This document shows, piece by piece, positions 9,291 to 16,657 of a stretch of 64,000 nt of DNA. Below the pieces are notes generated by a model. The model did no database searches. It was not told where the DNA came from and saw only the letters and a list, made by a program, of their open reading frames with translations. The position numbers and the translations under genes are program-made. Position 1 is the first letter of the stretch. Each line of letters opens with the position of its first letter. Where the stretch lies: assembly GCF_019749375.1 (NCBI RefSeq), contig NZ_JACWFE010000013.1, positions 248,001 to 312,000 on the forward strand, written 5' to 3'. This stretch comes from Bacillus sp. S/N-304-OC-R1. GTDB lineage: Bacteria > Bacillota > Bacilli > Bacillales > Cytobacillaceae.

Positions 9291-9566
9291 GCAAATTTCC
9301 CTCCCTATTAATTCTTTCGTTTTTGCTGATTCTCACAAGCAAAAAACGAAAACTTACTGCACATATTTTCATTTCTTTTTAAATATCCTATCATAAAAAC
9401 TTTGCTGTTCTATATTTTTAAAATTTTTAGACTTCCGACATGTTTCTTCATTCTTAGACAATTTGTAAACGTTTCCAACTTACTCACAATATGGGCTGAA
9501 CGATCATAAAATATGTAGTAATGATTTCCTTGTTATATTGTCAACAGAAAGAGGAGGATGTTCCCC

Positions 9567-10151
9567 ATGTTTGGCCGAAAAGGAAATAGAGCCAATCTTC
9601 ATAGAAGTCAATATTACCCGCCTTACCTAACCCAAATGGAATTCGGAATGAACCAAAACAATTGGAGGCAGATGCAGCATCCTTATTATCCAACTCCTTC
9701 AGGGAATATGGGATCCTTCAATAGTCCTTATTACCAGCCATTTTCATTTGGAAGTGAGAATATGTACCCCAATGCTTATCCAAATCAACCAATACAAGGG
9801 TATGTGCCAAACCAATATCCAATGGGCGGTTACCCGATACAGCAGCAGGGTATGCAGGGGAAAAACAATTATTCACAAAGCATTTTTCAAAACCCATTAG
9901 ATCCGGAAACAGGCCAGCAACTCTCAAACTCTCAACATCCATATTATTCAAATTCAATGATGAACCCATATCCTAAGCAGTCATTTATTCCGAAACAGAC
10001 GTCAAATGTTCAATCCATATTAAATTCATTTAAATCACAAGACGGCTCAATCGATTTCAATAAAATGATGAATACGGCAGGGCAAATGATGAATGCTGTT
10101 AATCAAGTATCTACGCTTGTAAAAGGGTTAGGCGGGATTATAAAGGTATAA
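9567..10151 (+). CDS. yppG: YppG-like protein, Pro/Tyr/Gln/Asn-rich
   Basis: A 194-residue low-complexity protein whose first 150 residues are rich in Pro, Tyr, Gln, Asn and Met (YPPYLTQMEF, PYYPTPSGN, PYYQPFSFG). A conserved C-terminal block about 45 residues long (SNVQSILNSFKSQDGSIDFNK, a glycine-rich ending VKGLGGIIKV) resembles YppG of Bacillus and other coat-associated proteins. An ATG at 9558 directly abuts GGAGG, so the ATG at 9567 is the likely start. A spore-surface location is plausible from composition but is inference only. Confidence 0.75.
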   Translation: MFGRKGNRANLHRSQYYPPYLTQMEFGMNQNNWRQMQHPYYPTPSGNMGSFNSPYYQPFSFGSENMYPNAYPNQPIQGYVPNQYPMGGYPIQQQGMQGKNNYSQSIFQNPLDPETGQQLSNSQHPYYSNSMMNPYPKQSFIPKQTSNVQSILNSFKSQDGSIDFNKMMNTAGQMMNAVNQVSTLVKGLGGIIKV

Positions 10152-10199
10152 TAATTTAATTGCAAAGCTGTGTTAATGCATGCTGTTAATATTTAAGAC

Positions 10200-10332
10200 T
10201 TGTTGATTGGAACGGAAGGTGCGAGACTCCTGCGGGAAAAGCGTGTCTAAAGGAGACCCCACAGGAGCGATAGCGACGAGGAGGCTCCTGGACCGCCCGC
10301 GGAAAGCGAGCTCCTGCAGCGGAAATCAACAA
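10200..10332 (+). repeat. Family A intergenic repeat, copy 2 with perfect terminal inverted repeats
   Basis: A 133-bp element bounded by TTGTTGATT (10200-10208) and its exact reverse complement AATCAACAA (10324-10332). Inside are the family A blocks GGAACGGAAGG, GACTCCTGCGGG, GAGACCCC, CGAGGAGGCTC and GCGGAAAGCGAG. It sits in the gap between yppG and the permease genes (10152-10473). No reading frame inside is credible. Such elements recur across Bacillaceae. Confidence 0.85.
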
Positions 10333-10362
10333 CAACTTTTAACAGAGCCGATTGCAAAATAA

Positions 10363-10397
10363 GGTATTCGCCATTTTTTCTGAGCGAATACCTTTTT
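10363..10397 (+). terminator. Terminator between yppG/repeat A2 and the permease
   Basis: GGTATTCGC (10363-10371) pairs with GCGAATACC (10384-10392) and is followed by TTTTTC. It isolates the permease genes from yppG. Confidence 0.8.
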
Positions 10398-10473
10398 CTT
10401 GTCCAAAAAAGTTATTGACAGTAAATAGAAAAAAGTGAAAAAATAGAGAAATGAAAATAAATGGAGGATGCAT

Positions 10474-11337
10474 ATGTTAAGATCTTTACAGCAAATAGTT
10501 ATTATTTTCCTCTTAATACTTGCGCTAGCTGCCATTCCAATGATAATCCAAGTGAACCCGCTTGAACACAGGTTAGAATGGAAGCTCGAAAGATTACCTA
10601 AGATTTATGGAGATTTTATTAGTGAAATTAGTAAAGGCAGTCTAGGAACCTATAAGTTAGGAACACAGCGCAGAGAGATTGCAGGGGACATAGAAGGTAA
10701 CTTTTTTAACAGCTTGAAGATAATGGTGATCGGGGTGAATGTTTCCATTATCATTAGTCTTATTTTTGGTATCTTTGTTAGCCGCTTTCGATTGACAAAA
10801 TTTTTTAATCTTGTGTTAAACATCTTTGCAGCCATACCTGATTTTATATTAATTATTATGTCTTTAATTGCTGCTGTTAAAATTTATAAAATGACAGGAG
10901 TACGAATTATATCCTTACGTCCAGATGCAGGGGCACTAAATCTATGGTTTCCTACAATACTAGTTGGTATTGCACCTACGTTGTACATGTTTAAACTCGT
11001 GACAGTTAAATATGTGCAAACGAGCAGCGAAGACTATATTAAAACGGCAGTAGCGAAGGGGTTAAGGTTAAACTATATTAATTTCCAGCATATTTATAAA
11101 AATATCGAGCCTTTTATTAAGGCTGAGTTAATCAAGGTCATTTCCTTGGCAATTGGAAACCTTTTTATTATCGAATATATTATGAATGTTTCTGGAATTA
11201 CTAAATTTATTTTCCAAAGCAATGAAATTCAGCCAATTGCCATTGGGCTGTTTTCGATGCTAATTATTTCAGGAATTGTTTATGTATCTATTAGACTGGG
11301 ACTTTATCTTTTTAAACGAGGATTTATACATGAATAA
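10474..11337 (+). CDS. ABC transporter permease, OppB/DppB-like
   Basis: A 287-residue membrane protein with an N-terminal membrane segment (about 10-28), then an extracytoplasmic region and about five further segments. The cytoplasmic EAA-type loop for docking the ATPase reads YIKTAVAKGL followed by HIYKNIEP. This is the layout of the B-type half of peptide/nickel importers. ATG 10468 abuts GGAGG; ATG 10474 is correctly spaced. Its last 8 bases overlap the next gene (ATGAATAA), so the two are translationally coupled. No solute-binding protein or ATPase is encoded nearby, so the pair must borrow them or work differently. Confidence 0.82.
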   Translation: MLRSLQQIVIIFLLILALAAIPMIIQVNPLEHRLEWKLERLPKIYGDFISEISKGSLGTYKLGTQRREIAGDIEGNFFNSLKIMVIGVNVSIIISLIFGIFVSRFRLTKFFNLVLNIFAAIPDFILIIMSLIAAVKIYKMTGVRIISLRPDAGALNLWFPTILVGIAPTLYMFKLVTVKYVQTSSEDYIKTAVAKGLRLNYINFQHIYKNIEPFIKAELIKVISLAIGNLFIIEYIMNVSGITKFIFQSNEIQPIAIGLFSMLIISGIVYVSIRLGLYLFKRGFIHE

Positions 11338-13738
11338 ACTATTAAACTTCAATTATTCTTTATATATAGGAACCTTTTTTGTAGGGGTTGTACTTTTCCT
11401 TTGTATTTTTGGTCCAATGATGGCCCCACATTACCTAACAGAAATGCTGGAAACTCAATATATAAATGGTAAGATATTAGCGCCGCCATTAGCTCCTTTT
11501 AAAAATGAAAGCTATCTTTTAGGGACTGATAGATGGGGATATGATTTAATGTCGATGATCCTTTATGGAATTCGATATACAGTATTCGTCAGCATCACTG
11601 TTACAATTATTAAAATGCTGTTTGGAACAGTTCTTGGCTTATATGTAGGCACTTGGAAGAAAGCACCGGGATTTATCGGGGCTTTTGAGAATGCTTGGAG
11701 TTATATTCCACTATTCCTAATTTTATATTTTTTTATGAGTCCAATTAGCTTTAATAGTTATTTACACAGTAGCACGCTTATAGGATATTTTATCATCATA
11801 GCATCGATTATCAGCATACCAAGTATCGTATCTTCAGTGAGACAGAAAACAGCTGAACTGTATAAATCTGTATATATTGAAGCTGCAAATGTTCTCGGGG
11901 CAGGCAGGAATCGCTTAATTTGGAAGCATATTTTTCCCCAATTGAAAGAAACGCTTTTAGTCATGTTTATTATGGAAATTGTTTATGTCATTACGATTAT
12001 GGGTCAGCTTTCTCTCATGAATATTTTTATTGGAGGGACAACGGTTAGATTCGATCCCCTAATTTACCTATCTGTTTCGAAGGAAATATCTGGATTAGTT
12101 GGACAAGCACGGGGGAATATTTATGGAAACACTCATATACTTATAATCCCTTTAATCGTTCTTTTATTTACGACCATTTCGTTTAGTTTATTGGCAAACG
12201 GGCTGAAAAACCGATTTCAGGCTAATTACGCAAGAACACCTTGGATTAATACAGGACAAGCACAGAGGATTAAGCCGAAGAGAAAACAATATAACATTAA
12301 AAGTAAGCGTTTTCTTCCCACGGGTGAAAAACTGGCTTTTTTGGTGCTTTTTGTGTTGTTTATCGGGGCTGGAATATATGTGACGGCCACAAAAGATAAT
12401 GATATTGGTGTGAAAAATTACAGTGAAGCCTCTTATAATATTGATTTAGAAATGAATCAAAAGGGAGATTTCCGTACTGAGGCAAATATTAATATCAAAA
12501 ATAAATCAAATGACCAATGGGATGAGCTCGTTTTCTACCTAATCCCAAATGCATTTAAAAAAGGTCACTCCTTCCAATCAGTTAAAGGATATTCAACTGT
12601 GGAAATTAAGGATATAAACGTTAACGGACAAAAGGCGCAGTACAGTTTAGAAAAAGATACGTTAAAAATCAATTTGCCGTCTAAAATGCAGGGTAATAAG
12701 AAACATAAAGTAAAAATTGTTTATGAATTTACAGTTCCTGAAGAAGGGTACCGATTTTCAAAGGAAAAAGAAAACTATTATTTAGCTCAATGGTATCCTA
12801 TGCTGGCAACCTTTCAAAATGGGAAATGGAACAAAGCGGATTATGATGTAGGAATGGAGACTTTCCATACAGACTTCTCTAATTTCAAAGTTACGTATAG
12901 TATTCCAAAAGGATACGAGCTTGTTTCTTCTGCAGATAACGACGCACTGGCTAAAGAAAGTAAAGGTGAGCTTAAAGTAAAAAAAGTGAGAGACTTTTTC
13001 ATTGCCATTATGAAGGATATGGAAACACATGAAACGATGGCTAATGACGGAGTCAAAATTCGCTTGTTTACGAAAACAGACCACAATAAAAATATTCAAG
13101 AAACCTTGCTGTTGGCAAAAGATGCATTAAGCTTTTATCAGGAGAAAATCGGAGAATATCCGCACAAACAATTGGATGTTATTCTGGATAATGGTCCGTT
13201 TATGGAGTATTCCGGGGTTGTAACGATTAATCCTTACTATGATGATCATTTCTTTTACCGGAACGCAATTGTTCACGAAATAGCCCATCAATATTTTTAT
13301 GGAGTAGTGGCAAGTGATCAATTCAATCAAGCATGGGTGGATGAAGGAATAACGGAATTTGCTACCTCTATGTTTTTCTATGCTGGTAAGAATCAAACGA
13401 AATATGAGGCTTTTAGCATTCCGAAATTCAGAATGAAGCTGATTGAAGATGCGGATCCTCCAATTGGAAGGCAGTACTCAAATGTACCATTAGACAAAGT
13501 AAAAAATACAGGCTTTATTTATGGACAGCCTGCAGTTGAAATGTTAAAAATGATGGAGGATAAGTATAGGGGGAAGGGAAAAGACGATAAAGAAGTGAGT
13601 ATGGAATTCCTTTCAAGCTACTATAATCAGTTCCGCTATAAAGAAGTAAATACGCAAGAATTTATTCGCTTTACCAAAAATTATTTTAGCGTTCCAACTG
13701 GTTATTTTAATAAATGGCTCGATACTTCACAAAGATAA
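11330..13738 (+). CDS. Fusion: OppC-like permease joined to extracytoplasmic M1-type zinc metallopeptidase
   Basis: An 802-residue two-part protein. Residues 1 to about 300 form an OppC/DppC-like permease: N-terminal membrane segment, LLGTDRWGYDLMSMILYG, and the EAA loop YIEAANVLGAGRNRLIWKHI (about 182-201). An additional hydrophobic segment at about 333-355 would carry the chain outwards. The rest is a gluzincin (M1) domain with beta-rich N-part, the exopeptidase-like loop GPFMEYSG, and the zinc site HEIAH (649-653) plus E672, exactly HExxH-x18-E. The frame is open back to 11276, but ATG 11330 overlaps the upstream stop and has CGAGGA before it. The predicted topology puts the peptidase outside the membrane. 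This suggests a peptide-processing uptake unit; substrate unknown. Confidence 0.85.
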   Translation: MNKLLNFNYSLYIGTFFVGVVLFLCIFGPMMAPHYLTEMLETQYINGKILAPPLAPFKNESYLLGTDRWGYDLMSMILYGIRYTVFVSITVTIIKMLFGTVLGLYVGTWKKAPGFIGAFENAWSYIPLFLILYFFMSPISFNSYLHSSTLIGYFIIIASIISIPSIVSSVRQKTAELYKSVYIEAANVLGAGRNRLIWKHIFPQLKETLLVMFIMEIVYVITIMGQLSLMNIFIGGTTVRFDPLIYLSVSKEISGLVGQARGNIYGNTHILIIPLIVLLFTTISFSLLANGLKNRFQANYARTPWINTGQAQRIKPKRKQYNIKSKRFLPTGEKLAFLVLFVLFIGAGIYVTATKDNDIGVKNYSEASYNIDLEMNQKGDFRTEANINIKNKSNDQWDELVFYLIPNAFKKGHSFQSVKGYSTVEIKDINVNGQKAQYSLEKDTLKINLPSKMQGNKKHKVKIVYEFTVPEEGYRFSKEKENYYLAQWYPMLATFQNGKWNKADYDVGMETFHTDFSNFKVTYSIPKGYELVSSADNDALAKESKGELKVKKVRDFFIAIMKDMETHETMANDGVKIRLFTKTDHNKNIQETLLLAKDALSFYQEKIGEYPHKQLDVILDNGPFMEYSGVVTINPYYDDHFFYRNAIVHEIAHQYFYGVVASDQFNQAWVDEGITEFATSMFFYAGKNQTKYEAFSIPKFRMKLIEDADPPIGRQYSNVPLDKVKNTGFIYGQPAVEMLKMMEDKYRGKGKDDKEVSMEFLSSYYNQFRYKEVNTQEFIRFTKNYFSVPTGYFNKWLDTSQR

Positions 13739-13769
13739 ACAAGCAGTTTTCTAGACTGCTTGTTTTTTT
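13739..13769. terminator. Bidirectional terminator, permease fusion / hsp20
   Basis: ACAAGCAGT (13739-13747) pairs perfectly with ACTGCTTGT (13755-13763), with a T-run downstream on + and an A-run upstream that gives T on the minus strand. It serves both convergent genes. Confidence 0.85.
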
Positions 13770-14235
13770 ATTCCATGTCAACGATACTAATTTGTTTTCC
13801 TTTTTGTTTAGGTATCCGAATCTTGAGAAGTCCATTTTGGTATGTGGCTTTAACCTTGCTTTCTATTATAGGCTGCGGGAGAGGGATAGTTCTGCTTGTT
13901 CTTTGCATAGATTGTCGCTTCTTAATAATATTCTGGTTATCGTCCTCCTCAGTGTATAATTCATTTGATTGGACAGATATAGTGACATAATTATCAAGTA
14001 CATCCAGTTGAATTTGTTCCCGTTTAATTCCAGGGAGTTCTGCGGTAATAATATGTTCTTCCGATGTTTCACGGACATCAACGTGAAAAGGCGAATGAAA
14101 AGGAAATGGATTCTTGAAAAACTCATCCATTGTTTGTAGAAAACCTCTTACAGGCTTTTCGTTAAAAAATAGATTCATCGTCTTCATTAAATCTCCAACT
14201 TGCTCATTTTTCCCCTTTTTGTTTTGATTACTCAT
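13768..14235 (-). CDS. Small heat-shock protein, Hsp20/alpha-crystallin family
   Basis: ATP-independent holdase chaperone of 155 residues. The alpha-crystallin domain spans about residues 50-140, with the conserved AELPGIKREQI stretch and the terminal IxI-type motif IRI in LLKIRIPK. The N-terminal arm contains FF/FPF pairs typical for oligomer contacts. The frame opens at 14265, but GAGGGGGC on the minus strand is spaced for ATG 14235, which I chose. It is convergent with the permease-peptidase gene. No CIRCE element was seen upstream; control is unclear. Confidence 0.88.
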   Translation of the reverse strand: MSNQNKKGKNEQVGDLMKTMNLFFNEKPVRGFLQTMDEFFKNPFPFHSPFHVDVRETSEEHIITAELPGIKREQIQLDVLDNYVTISVQSNELYTEEDDNQNIIKKRQSMQRTSRTIPLPQPIIESKVKATYQNGLLKIRIPKQKGKQISIVDME

Positions 14236-14350
14236 TTTTTCAGCCCCCTCATATGATTTAGCCACAATATCCTATGACATATGCTAGGTTAATGTTCTTG
14301 TTTATTCATTTATTTAAAGTTTTTGAACAATTAATGACATATGTACTGAG

Positions 14351-14393
14351 CGTGATTAGCGTCACACTAAGTATGTAAATTTGACGATATGCT
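14351..14393 (+). promoter_or_regulatory. Candidate Crp/Fnr-type operator and promoter of hcp
   Basis: CGTGA-TTAGCG-TCACA (14351-14366) matches the TGTGA-N6-TCACA site of Bacillus Fnr at all but the first base. A TATGCT -10 candidate lies at 14388-14393, so the start of transcription would be about 14400. The operator centre then falls at about -41.5, the classical class II activator position. The likely regulator is encoded just downstream at 15758-16450. Seen: the palindrome and spacing. Inferred: function. Confidence 0.65.
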
Positions 14394-14428
14394 TAATTTA
14401 CATTCAAAAAGAATAGGGGAGATCAAAT

Positions 14429-15715
14429 ATGTTTTGCTACCAATGTGAACAAACGCCAAGCGGGGGATGTAAGGTAATAGGAGTTTGTGGAAAAGATGAA
14501 ACGATCGCAAGCTTACAGGATACGATTATTTTCGGCTTAAAGGGGATTGCTGCATATCGTACACATGCTAATCAGCTTGGGGTTACAGATCCGTTTGTGG
14601 ATGCAACTACTCATGAAGCACTATACTTAACGCTAACAAACTCAAATTTTAATGTTCAGGAACATATTGATATGGCACTGAAGGTAGGAAGATCAGCTGT
14701 AAAAGTAATGGAAATACTTGATGAAGCTCACACGAAAAGATTGGGCATTCCACAGCCAATTCGTGTTTCACAAAATAAAATTGAAGGTAAATGCATCATT
14801 GTGACTGGTCATAATTTATTCGCTCTCGAAGAACTGTTAAAGCAAACAGAGGGAAAAGGGATTAATATTTACACACATTCTGAGATGCTTCCTGCACATG
14901 GATATCCGGAATTAAAAAAATATGCGCATTTAAAAGGCAATATTGGGAAAGCGTGGTATGACCAGCGCCGATTATTCGAAAAGTTTCCTGGAGCCATTTT
15001 AGCGACTACTAACTGTGTCATGCCAATAAAAGGTTCATATGCAGACAGAATGTTCAGTTATGAAGTGGCAGGCTTGGAAAATGTTCGAAAAATCGAGAAT
15101 GATGATTTTACTCCGCTCATTAATCGAGCACTTGGGCTGCCAAAGGCAAATATCGATTCTGATGAGACATTGCTGACAGGCTTCCATCATGAAACAGTTA
15201 TTGGTCTTGCACCAGAAGTGATTGCAGCTGTAAAAGAAGGAAAAATTAAACGGTTTTTCGTAATTGCAGGCTGCGATGCACCAGGAAAAGGCGGTGAGTA
15301 TTACCGTGAACTAGCCACTTCTTTACCTCCCGAAACGGTAATCCTTACAACGTCTTGTGGAAAATTCCGCTTTAATGATGTGGATTATGGATTTGTACCT
15401 GGAACAGAAATCCCACGTTATATTGATTTAGGTCAATGTAATAATTCAGGCTCAACAGTAAAAATAGCTAAGGCACTAGCTGACGCGTTCGAATGTGAAA
15501 TCAATGAGCTTCCAGTGAGCATCGTCCTTTCATGGTTTGAACAAAAGGCAGTTGCTATTTTATTAGGGTTATTTAGCTTAGGAATTAAAGACATTCGGAT
15601 TGGGCCAAAGGCTCCTGAATTTATTTCTGAAGGGGTTATGAATGTACTTCAGGATACATTCAATTTAAAATTAATTGGAAATGCCCAAGATGATCTTAAA
15701 GAAATGCTTCAGTAA
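14429..15715 (+). CDS. hcp: Hybrid-cluster protein (hydroxylamine/NO reductase), short class III form
   Basis: Iron-sulfur enzyme that reduces hydroxylamine and, in enteric bacteria, nitric oxide; it protects anaerobic cells from nitrosative stress. The N-terminus has the cluster-binding motif C3-x2-C6-x7-C14-x5-C20. Ligands for the hybrid Fe-S-O cluster are visible in TTNCVMP, AGCDAPGKGG (persulfide Cys), TTSCGKFRF and LGQCNNSGS, plus WFEQKAV near the C-terminus. At 428 residues it lacks the second helical bundle of the about 550-residue enteric forms, as in class III proteins. No hcr reductase is adjacent. A Crp/Fnr-type operator lies upstream. Confidence 0.92.
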   Translation: MFCYQCEQTPSGGCKVIGVCGKDETIASLQDTIIFGLKGIAAYRTHANQLGVTDPFVDATTHEALYLTLTNSNFNVQEHIDMALKVGRSAVKVMEILDEAHTKRLGIPQPIRVSQNKIEGKCIIVTGHNLFALEELLKQTEGKGINIYTHSEMLPAHGYPELKKYAHLKGNIGKAWYDQRRLFEKFPGAILATTNCVMPIKGSYADRMFSYEVAGLENVRKIENDDFTPLINRALGLPKANIDSDETLLTGFHHETVIGLAPEVIAAVKEGKIKRFFVIAGCDAPGKGGEYYRELATSLPPETVILTTSCGKFRFNDVDYGFVPGTEIPRYIDLGQCNNSGSTVKIAKALADAFECEINELPVSIVLSWFEQKAVAILLGLFSLGIKDIRIGPKAPEFISEGVMNVLQDTFNLKLIGNAQDDLKEMLQ

Positions 15716-15721
15716 TACAAA

Positions 15722-15759
15722 AAGAAGAATCACATCATAGTGATTCTTCTTCCTTTTTT
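15722..15759. terminator. Bidirectional terminator hcp / regulator
   Basis: AAGAAGAATCA (15722-15732) pairs perfectly with TGATTCTTCTT (15741-15751), followed by CCTTTTTT. Confidence 0.85.
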
Positions 15760-16450
15760 ATAGGATTTCTTCTAATAAAGATTTTGGATCAATAATAATA
15801 TTACCGGCTGAATCTGTTTCAATTAATTCGTCCTTCTTCAGCTTTGTTAATGTCCTGCTGACGGTTTCTCTTGTTGTACCGATCATATTGGCAAGGTCTT
15901 TGTTTGTAAACTCAGATTTTAAAAGATATAAACCATTGTCCATTTTCTGGCCGTGTATTCTTGCCAGCCGAACGAGGAGCTTAATTATTTGTTCATACGT
16001 ATTATTCAATATTTGGGATTCAAGCCGTTCTTGCAAATCAACAATTTTTTCTCCAAGTACCTTAAAAACTTTTATACATAACTCAGGATTGTCTATTAAA
16101 ATTTTCTCAAATGCATCGATAGGAACAACAACTAGATTAGAATCCTCCAGTACTTCTGCAAAAGCAGGGTATCCTCCCTTTCGAAAAAAGCCTACATGGG
16201 GGAACATTTCTCCTTTTTTTGCAATGGCTACGATTTGCTCTCTGCCATTTAGATCACTTTTATAAATTTTAATTCGACCGCTCTGAATAAAATAAACATT
16301 TTCTAACGGATCATCCTGCATGAACACATGACTGCCTTTTTTCCATATTCTTGAGATTGAAATATTGACAATATTATTAATTTCAGAATCACTATGCTCT
16401 TTAAAGAGAGTGAACTGGGAAAGCATATTCTTAATGTCTATCTGATTCAT
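15758..16450 (-). CDS. Crp/Fnr-family transcription regulator
   Basis: A 230-residue regulator with an N-terminal cyclic-nucleotide-binding-like beta barrel (about 15-125), a long dimer helix (about 125-155) and a C-terminal winged helix (about 160-225). The recognition helix reads GTTRETVSRTLTKLKK; its RETVSR pattern fits binding to TGTGA/TTGAT half sites. There is only one Cys in the chain, so it cannot hold the Fe-S cluster of true Fnr and must sense something else (or a haem). It is convergent with hcp, whose promoter carries a matching palindrome; control of hcp is therefore a good inference. The start ATG has AGAGGTGA upstream. Confidence 0.85.
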   Translation of the reverse strand: MNQIDIKNMLSQFTLFKEHSDSEINNIVNISISRIWKKGSHVFMQDDPLENVYFIQSGRIKIYKSDLNGREQIVAIAKKGEMFPHVGFFRKGGYPAFAEVLEDSNLVVVPIDAFEKILIDNPELCIKVFKVLGEKIVDLQERLESQILNNTYEQIIKLLVRLARIHGQKMDNGLYLLKSEFTNKDLANMIGTTRETVSRTLTKLKKDELIETDSAGNIIIDPKSLLEEIL

Positions 16451-16615
16451 TTAATCACCTCTAAAGTAAACCAATTGTAAAAAAGTTATTGATTATTTTT
16501 AATGAAATAACGTTACTAATATTGTAACAAAAAAGGCACACAAAAAATGCTTGCTCTCTCTGGAAGAATTTGAACATTTTTTGAAGGTATGAAAAGCCAA
16601 ATATCGCTTTAAAAA

Positions 16616-16636
16616 CGAACGCTTATTCGCTAGAAT
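16616..16636 (+). promoter_or_regulatory. LexA/DinR-like box in the mrfAB promoter region
   Basis: CGAAC-GCTT-ATTCG (16616-16629) differs by one base from the Bacillus LexA consensus CGAAC-N4-GTTCG. A possible -10 (TAGAAT, 16631-16636) follows directly. The -35 is poor. The location just before the mrfAB genes makes SOS control worth testing; it is not proven by sequence. Confidence 0.45.
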
Positions 16637-16657
16637 GATAGATATGAGGTGAATGTG

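Noticed and set aside
14266-14428. CIRCE or CtsR site for the Hsp20 gene
   Set aside because: Neither the TTAGCACTC inverted repeat nor a tandem heptad was found; only the Fnr-like palindrome belonging to hcp is present.
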